Below are positions 59,026 through 64,000 of a stretch of 64,000 nucleotides of DNA, piece after piece; position 1 is the first letter of the stretch, and each line of letters starts with the position of its first letter. This DNA is from Rotaria sordida. Its lineage: Eukaryota > Rotifera > Eurotatoria > Philodinida > Philodinidae. The stretch covers positions 186,001 through 250,000 of the forward strand of contig CAJNOL010000100.1 in the NCBI GenBank assembly GCA_905250125.1, in the 5' to 3' direction. Both the position numbers and the translations under genes were made by a program. Under the pieces are notes generated by a model. That model searched no databases, was not told the origin of the DNA, and saw only the letters and a program-made list of their open reading frames with translations.

Positions 59026-62000
59026 TATAATAAAAAAAAAAAACTAGCAGTTATACGAGTTCTGTAATTAGACGATGAATGAAAGTATCAACAATAATTC
59101 ATATGGTTCTTTAAACATTTATAATTAAGTATTATATATGATAAATGTAAATTTCAACATAATAATACTGATTAGAGATGTAAAAACGGATGTTCTGATT
59201 CCGGTTGTAGAATTGAATATTCCTAAGGAAACACATAGTGAAGACATATTTCCTCTATACAATAAGACTGTTTTGAAGACTATGATTATTGGTACACAAG
59301 TTACAGCATGATTACAATGCTATTGAGAATGGTTCTGATCTCAAATTGTCTGTCTGTTTTCTCAGACTACAAAACTCACATAGAAGTCGCGAGTGTCTTG
59401 TTTTAAATGGAAAGCATTTTTCTTTGCAAAATATTATAATTGAATGTCCCCGTTTACTTTCTCTTGTCATAAATTATATCAGATTCTAGAGTTGGGATCA
59501 GATAGTTCCGTACTTATCTTTGATATTGACTAAGTAAAATGAAAGGACTATAATATTAATCATTTCACTGTAAGATCAAATAATTGACATGCTTGTTAAA
59601 ATAAGTCATGAAGATTTTTTTTTTTATTATTACTGATCAAACATTACATCAAAATATCACATAAATTACTTTTAAACTATGTCCCTGTCTGGTATCTTTT
59701 TCATTATTTTTTATTATTAGGATTATTCTTAGCTTGATTTTAATAGGCGACTTACCGATTTCAGGAAAGTAATTATCTTGCTGAAGAAATTAATTGTGTT
59801 TCACAATAATCTTCGAGTAGATGTTACTTTCATGATTAAGTCCAATATGACTTGAGAGAAGTAGAAAAGCTACAGTATTTCTATAGATGAATGTCATGAT
59901 CTGTAAGAGAAGGATGATACAAATTTTACATTCATTAACCTTTTCAGGACGGAGTTACTTTTGAGAATAATAGAATGTCTTACATAGCCTTCGAGAGACT
60001 ATAGATGTAGAAAAATTGATTAAGAAATGTCATGAAACAAATCCTTATGTGATTCCAATATAGAACTCCGAAATATATTGAGGATCACAAGAGTGATTTT
60101 ATCTTTCACTGTGCCAAGCTTCTTCTCACCATGTAAATTCGAGTCCCTTTCTTCTCATCAATTCACAACTTCACAGCTGTTCCTGAACAAACAGGATTTT
60201 TCTTATTGTTACGAAAGAAATCCGAATTGTTAACACAATAATATTTTTTTCAATACGAAAATGCAGAAAAATAAACAAAGGCTTGATAAAATTTGATACA
60301 ATTTTTCTGATGTTTTCTTTACAGACCTAAAACTTTTTCTTGTATCATTTGATTAAAAATGTTAAGTATTCTTTTGAAAAACACAAAATTTTAAGCAAAA
60401 CCTATAAGTCTAAGGTCTAGAAAATAATTTTTCTAAAAACTGCCTATATGAGCAAAGTAAAATACTAGAAAAATCAATTTTATGAAATAGTGTCGTTGTG
60501 ATTGCGTAGAGCATGTTGGGATATATATGCGATAAAAATTTCATATGTATAGGATCAGTTGAAATAAAGTAAACATATATAAAGAAAAAATTTATTCATT
60601 TGAACATACTAATTACGTTAATATGTTTCTATCATTTTATCGAATGAAAATAGTTCTATTGAAAAGACTGAATCAAGCGTAATCGAACGAACATTCTGTT
60701 ACCAGCATATCACATATAATCTTTAATAATTTGAACACTGTTTGGTATTCGATTGGAACTTGAATATTTGAAAATGAAATAATTCTGACTGCTCAATTAC
60801 TCAGTTAAACATGAGACTTTGAAAAACAAATGTGTGCATTTGCAGGAAATTTTCAGAAACTCGCATTAACTTGCAAGATATTTTTTCAGTCAGTACATCT
60901 CATGCAAGTTACCGGAAATATCAGCAATCACTATGCATAAATACAAAAACAGTAGCACAGACATAGGCATGCATTTGATAACTACATGCAATATTCTTGC
61001 GTATTCATGTGTGATGTATGACTCGGATGTAAATGCCAAAGTGTTATTTCTGTGTATTTGCAGGATGATTAGAATTTTGTTAAATGCTGGATACCAAAGC
61101 GATTCTATACCAACATGCAAATTGTTCACACGCATGTCGCTTAAAAACATATCGTGCATGTAAATGTAGCATTTTGCGAGCAATTACACTCGTTTTTTAA
61201 GCTTTCGCGTTTGCCTGGATAACGAATCAGTGAAAATACTTTCGAAACAGATCATTGACTAGATATCCGATCAGAAACTTTCAAATACCCATACACCTAA
61301 AATAACATTCAATAGGGTTACTTTTTTGAGTACTTTGAACTTATTACTATCGTTAATGGTCTTAGTCTTTGTGATTAGATCAAGTCGAAGTTTTTCTTTA
61401 TATTATGAAATTTTTCAAAATAAAATACATATTGGAAATTATTCGTAATAAATCTTGTAAATGGATATTAAGATTAGTTTGAATTACTATGAATTATTGT
61501 AAATCTAACCAAATCAAACAAGAAAAAAGGTATTAGAAGCCTGGAGATGATTCAATACACGGTATAAATCGGTTAATATGTCTAAATACATGATGACATA
61601 CGCAATTCGAAAGATCTTTATGCATTGACATGGAAGAATAAATTTATATTTTAATGGGATAGCATAAAAATCCGAGAGTTGTTCTCTATTTTCTCTATTA
61701 TGAATTTTTTTTTTAATAACACTATTGTAATATAAAATGTAGTTCACATCAATGTTGACCTACACACTGTTCGCTCTAAAAATTGATGAAGATGTTATTT
61801 TTTTTTTGTCCCTGTAGAATAAAATACTTTCTTATAAACATATAACTTTTTTGGTATGTCTCCTTTTTGACTGACTATATCCTATATGTAAATATTAATA
61901 TCTTCCTTTTAATAGATTATTCAATATGGAAATAAACATATGACAGATTTTTATTCAAAAGTAGAACAAAAATAATTCTTTTTTTTTTATTACATTCAAA

Positions 62001-62836
62001 TCTTTAAAATATTTTCTTCTTTTGTTATTACATTGATTATTTAGGTTCGAGATTAGAATCTATCTTCAATAAAGAGCATAAAGTTCTAGAAATAGATTAT
62101 GAACATATTCTGAACTTCTTTTTTCTTTAGGATTCAAATTTTACACCATAATATAAAATTCTAATCGATATGTAAGATTTAAATAGTCTTGGTTCTTCAT
62201 CTAAAATATATGAATGCATTAAAAGCTTTTCTTTAATTTGAATTAAGTTTGCTCTCGACATAAATTTTCTCTTCAACGAACATAATAAAAACTAATAGAT
62301 AGTTCATAGTTTATATGTATAAAGACTGAAAAAAATCAAAAGCTATTGTAATGTCTCCATTAAGTGACATAAACCTTTTTATATCAATAAGCTCCTTGTG
62401 TTTTTTGAAGCGTAAAACCAATTCATAAATCATAATGAATTTCATAGTTATATTTATATATCATAATATTTAGTTTCTAATTCTTTTCTCATTTTTTTAA
62501 CGTAAATATATGATCCTCATATTATGAAGGTTATTATCACTGAATGTTCACTGTTTAGATAGAAATATTTTATTTTTTTATGTATGATATTTCTCAGTAT
62601 GATTTCGATACATCTCAACTTGAGAAAAATGCTGATGACTTTCTTCTAGAGCTGAATAAAGAACTATATATAATTTTTAGAAAGTCATTCATATAATCAT
62701 TTTAGATTGTAATATTTTTCTTGTCATTAATCTTCTTTTTTTTCTTGCATGAAAATATTTTAGATTTCTATTCAATTGACATTTTTTTTAATATCAACTT
62801 TGATTTTATATTTGATCTTAAATAAGAACTTTTACA
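59026..62836. other. Long intergenic region, no gene seen
   Basis: AT-rich; frames at 59289-59489, 60890-61183 and 61514-61747 have no family signal. No clear repeat. Confidence 0.4.
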
Positions 62837-63814
62837 ATGAGTAATAAATCTATTGAATCATTAGAATATATCTCTGATCAATTCAATCGATATTTAGCAC
62901 CTAGTATATTTCTTTTTGGTATAATGGGAAATATTATGAATTGTTTAGTTTTATCACAACGAACACTTCGATCAAATCCATGTGCATTACTTTTTCTTGC
63001 TTCATCATTTATTGGTCTTATTTCAATTCTACTTGGTTTACCTACTCGAATATTGGCTGGTTGGCACGCTGATCCAACTACAACGATTAATTGGATATGT
63101 AAAACTCGTGTTTTTATTGTATTTAGTACAAGAACAATGTCCATATGGTTAATTACATTAGCTACAATTGATCGATGGTTAATATCATCTATTAATATTC
63201 ATCGTCGACAAATGAGTAATTTAAAAAATGTTAAACGAGAAATATTTATCACTATAATTCTATCGATTCTCTCTTATATTCATATGTTTCCCTGTTATGG
63301 AGCTAATAATATTGATGCACCATTGAAATGTTATGAAAATACAGCCGGATGTCTTCTTATGACGGATCTAACTTATGTATTATTCTCTATAATAATTCCA
63401 TTGATATTAATGATTATATTTGGTCTATTAACCATTTCACATGTACATCGTATTCATACTCGCGTAGCATATGTAGACAATACTGTAAGAACTATTGATC
63501 ATAGTAGACATGTAAATCAAAATTCAAAGAAAACTGACAATCATTTACTTCGTATGCTTTTATTACAAATATTTTCATTAATAGTATTATGTATTCCACA
63601 AGCTGTCCAAAAACTTTACATGACATTTAAACCATTTGGTTCTGGTTCTAAATTAGAAGATGCTATCAAAATATTTCTTTATAACATTGATATACTTCTA
63701 GCTTTCATGGCAAGTGCAATGCCATTTTATATTTATGTATTAGCGGGTGGGAGTGTCATTCGAAAAGCCTCTATCAATTTAATACGACTAATACAACGAA
63801 AGATAGCATGTTGA
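62837..63814 (+). CDS. Rhodopsin-like GPCR, array copy 3, intronless
   Basis: Single exon, 325 aa, seven helices. Marks: GNIMN in TM1, NWICKTRVFIVFSTRTMSIW in TM3, IDRW for DRY, loop-2 cysteines (LKCYENTAGC), CIPQAVQKLY in TM6 and AMPFYIYVLAGG near the TM7 end (degenerate NPxxY). The third loop is longer than in copy 1 (HTRVAYVDNTVRTIDHSRHV). It is closest to copy 2 in TM1-TM4 DNA. Cell-surface receptor with unknown ligand; G-protein coupling is inferred from the fold. Confidence 0.9.
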   Translation: MSNKSIESLEYISDQFNRYLAPSIFLFGIMGNIMNCLVLSQRTLRSNPCALLFLASSFIGLISILLGLPTRILAGWHADPTTTINWICKTRVFIVFSTRTMSIWLITLATIDRWLISSINIHRRQMSNLKNVKREIFITIILSILSYIHMFPCYGANNIDAPLKCYENTAGCLLMTDLTYVLFSIIIPLILMIIFGLLTISHVHRIHTRVAYVDNTVRTIDHSRHVNQNSKKTDNHLLRMLLLQIFSLIVLCIPQAVQKLYMTFKPFGSGSKLEDAIKIFLYNIDILLAFMASAMPFYIYVLAGGSVIRKASINLIRLIQRKIAC

Positions 63815-64000
63815 TCTAATTGATTAGTATTACATACTTTATTCTTATGAAATTTGTTTAATAATTCAAAACAAATATTTTTAAAAACTTCTTAAAAAAG
63901 AAAATATAATTGTGATATACCATATTACGAACATATCAACTATCAATTATAAAAATTAAGAAAAAACAACATCATTATTTGACAACATCTAAAATAGATA
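63815..64000. other. 3' flank of GPCR copy 3
   Basis: AT-rich, no other feature before the window end. Confidence 0.4.

Noticed and set aside
1-64000. CRISPR arrays, bacterial operons or ribosome binding sites
   Set aside because: Spliced genes and animal families throughout; no regular spaced repeats found.

Overview
The window looks like nuclear DNA from a bdelloid rotifer (Adineta/Rotaria type). This rests on family content and architecture, not on a database match. The DNA is strongly AT-rich. Genes have many short introns (about 50-70 bp, GT-AG) with a few long ones. The gene families present are ones known to be expanded in bdelloids: ADP-ribosyltransferase (ART)-TPR proteins, intronless FMRFamide-receptor-like GPCRs in tandem, divergent nuclear receptors, RING-LRR proteins, and a fungal-type SNG1/DUF3533 membrane protein that would be expected through horizontal transfer. 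Foldback and MITE-like inverted repeats are frequent.

Layout. 1-840 is the 3' part of an ART-TPR gene (+). 0.84-12.3 kb is mostly non-coding, with three inverted-repeat elements and a decayed multi-exon gene near 4-5 kb (-). 12.4-13.8 kb is a nine-exon astacin zinc metalloprotease (-). 15.2-16.0 kb is a deleted piggyBac transposase relic (-). 16.7-17.5 kb holds nested inverted repeats. 18.3-19.5 kb is a RING/zinc/leucine-rich-repeat gene (+). 23.7-26.4 kb is a complete two-exon ART-TPR gene (+). 27.6-33.4 kb is a five-exon gene (-) encoding a helical-repeat / coiled-coil / death / TIR / TIR protein that ends in a CaaX box. 35.5-41.0 kb is a head-to-head pair of SNG1/DUF3533 genes (- and +) joined by a roughly 0.6 kb palindrome. 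43.3-63.8 kb carries three tandem intronless GPCR genes (+), one GPCR fossil, a three-exon nuclear receptor (-) with a MITE in an intron, one orphan exon, and several foldback or MITE elements.

How the genes may fit together. The first 33 kb has a defence or signalling flavour. Two ART-TPR proteins and a double-TIR protein all belong to NAD+-using folds, and the death domain and RING-LRR are typical innate-immunity modules. The complete ART-TPR gene and the TIR gene converge with only 1.1 kb between them. This functional link is inference. The GPCR array shows tract-like near-identity between copies, suggesting gene conversion.

Exon joins were read by eye from splice consensus, reading phase and family alignment from memory. 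No search or transcript data were available.
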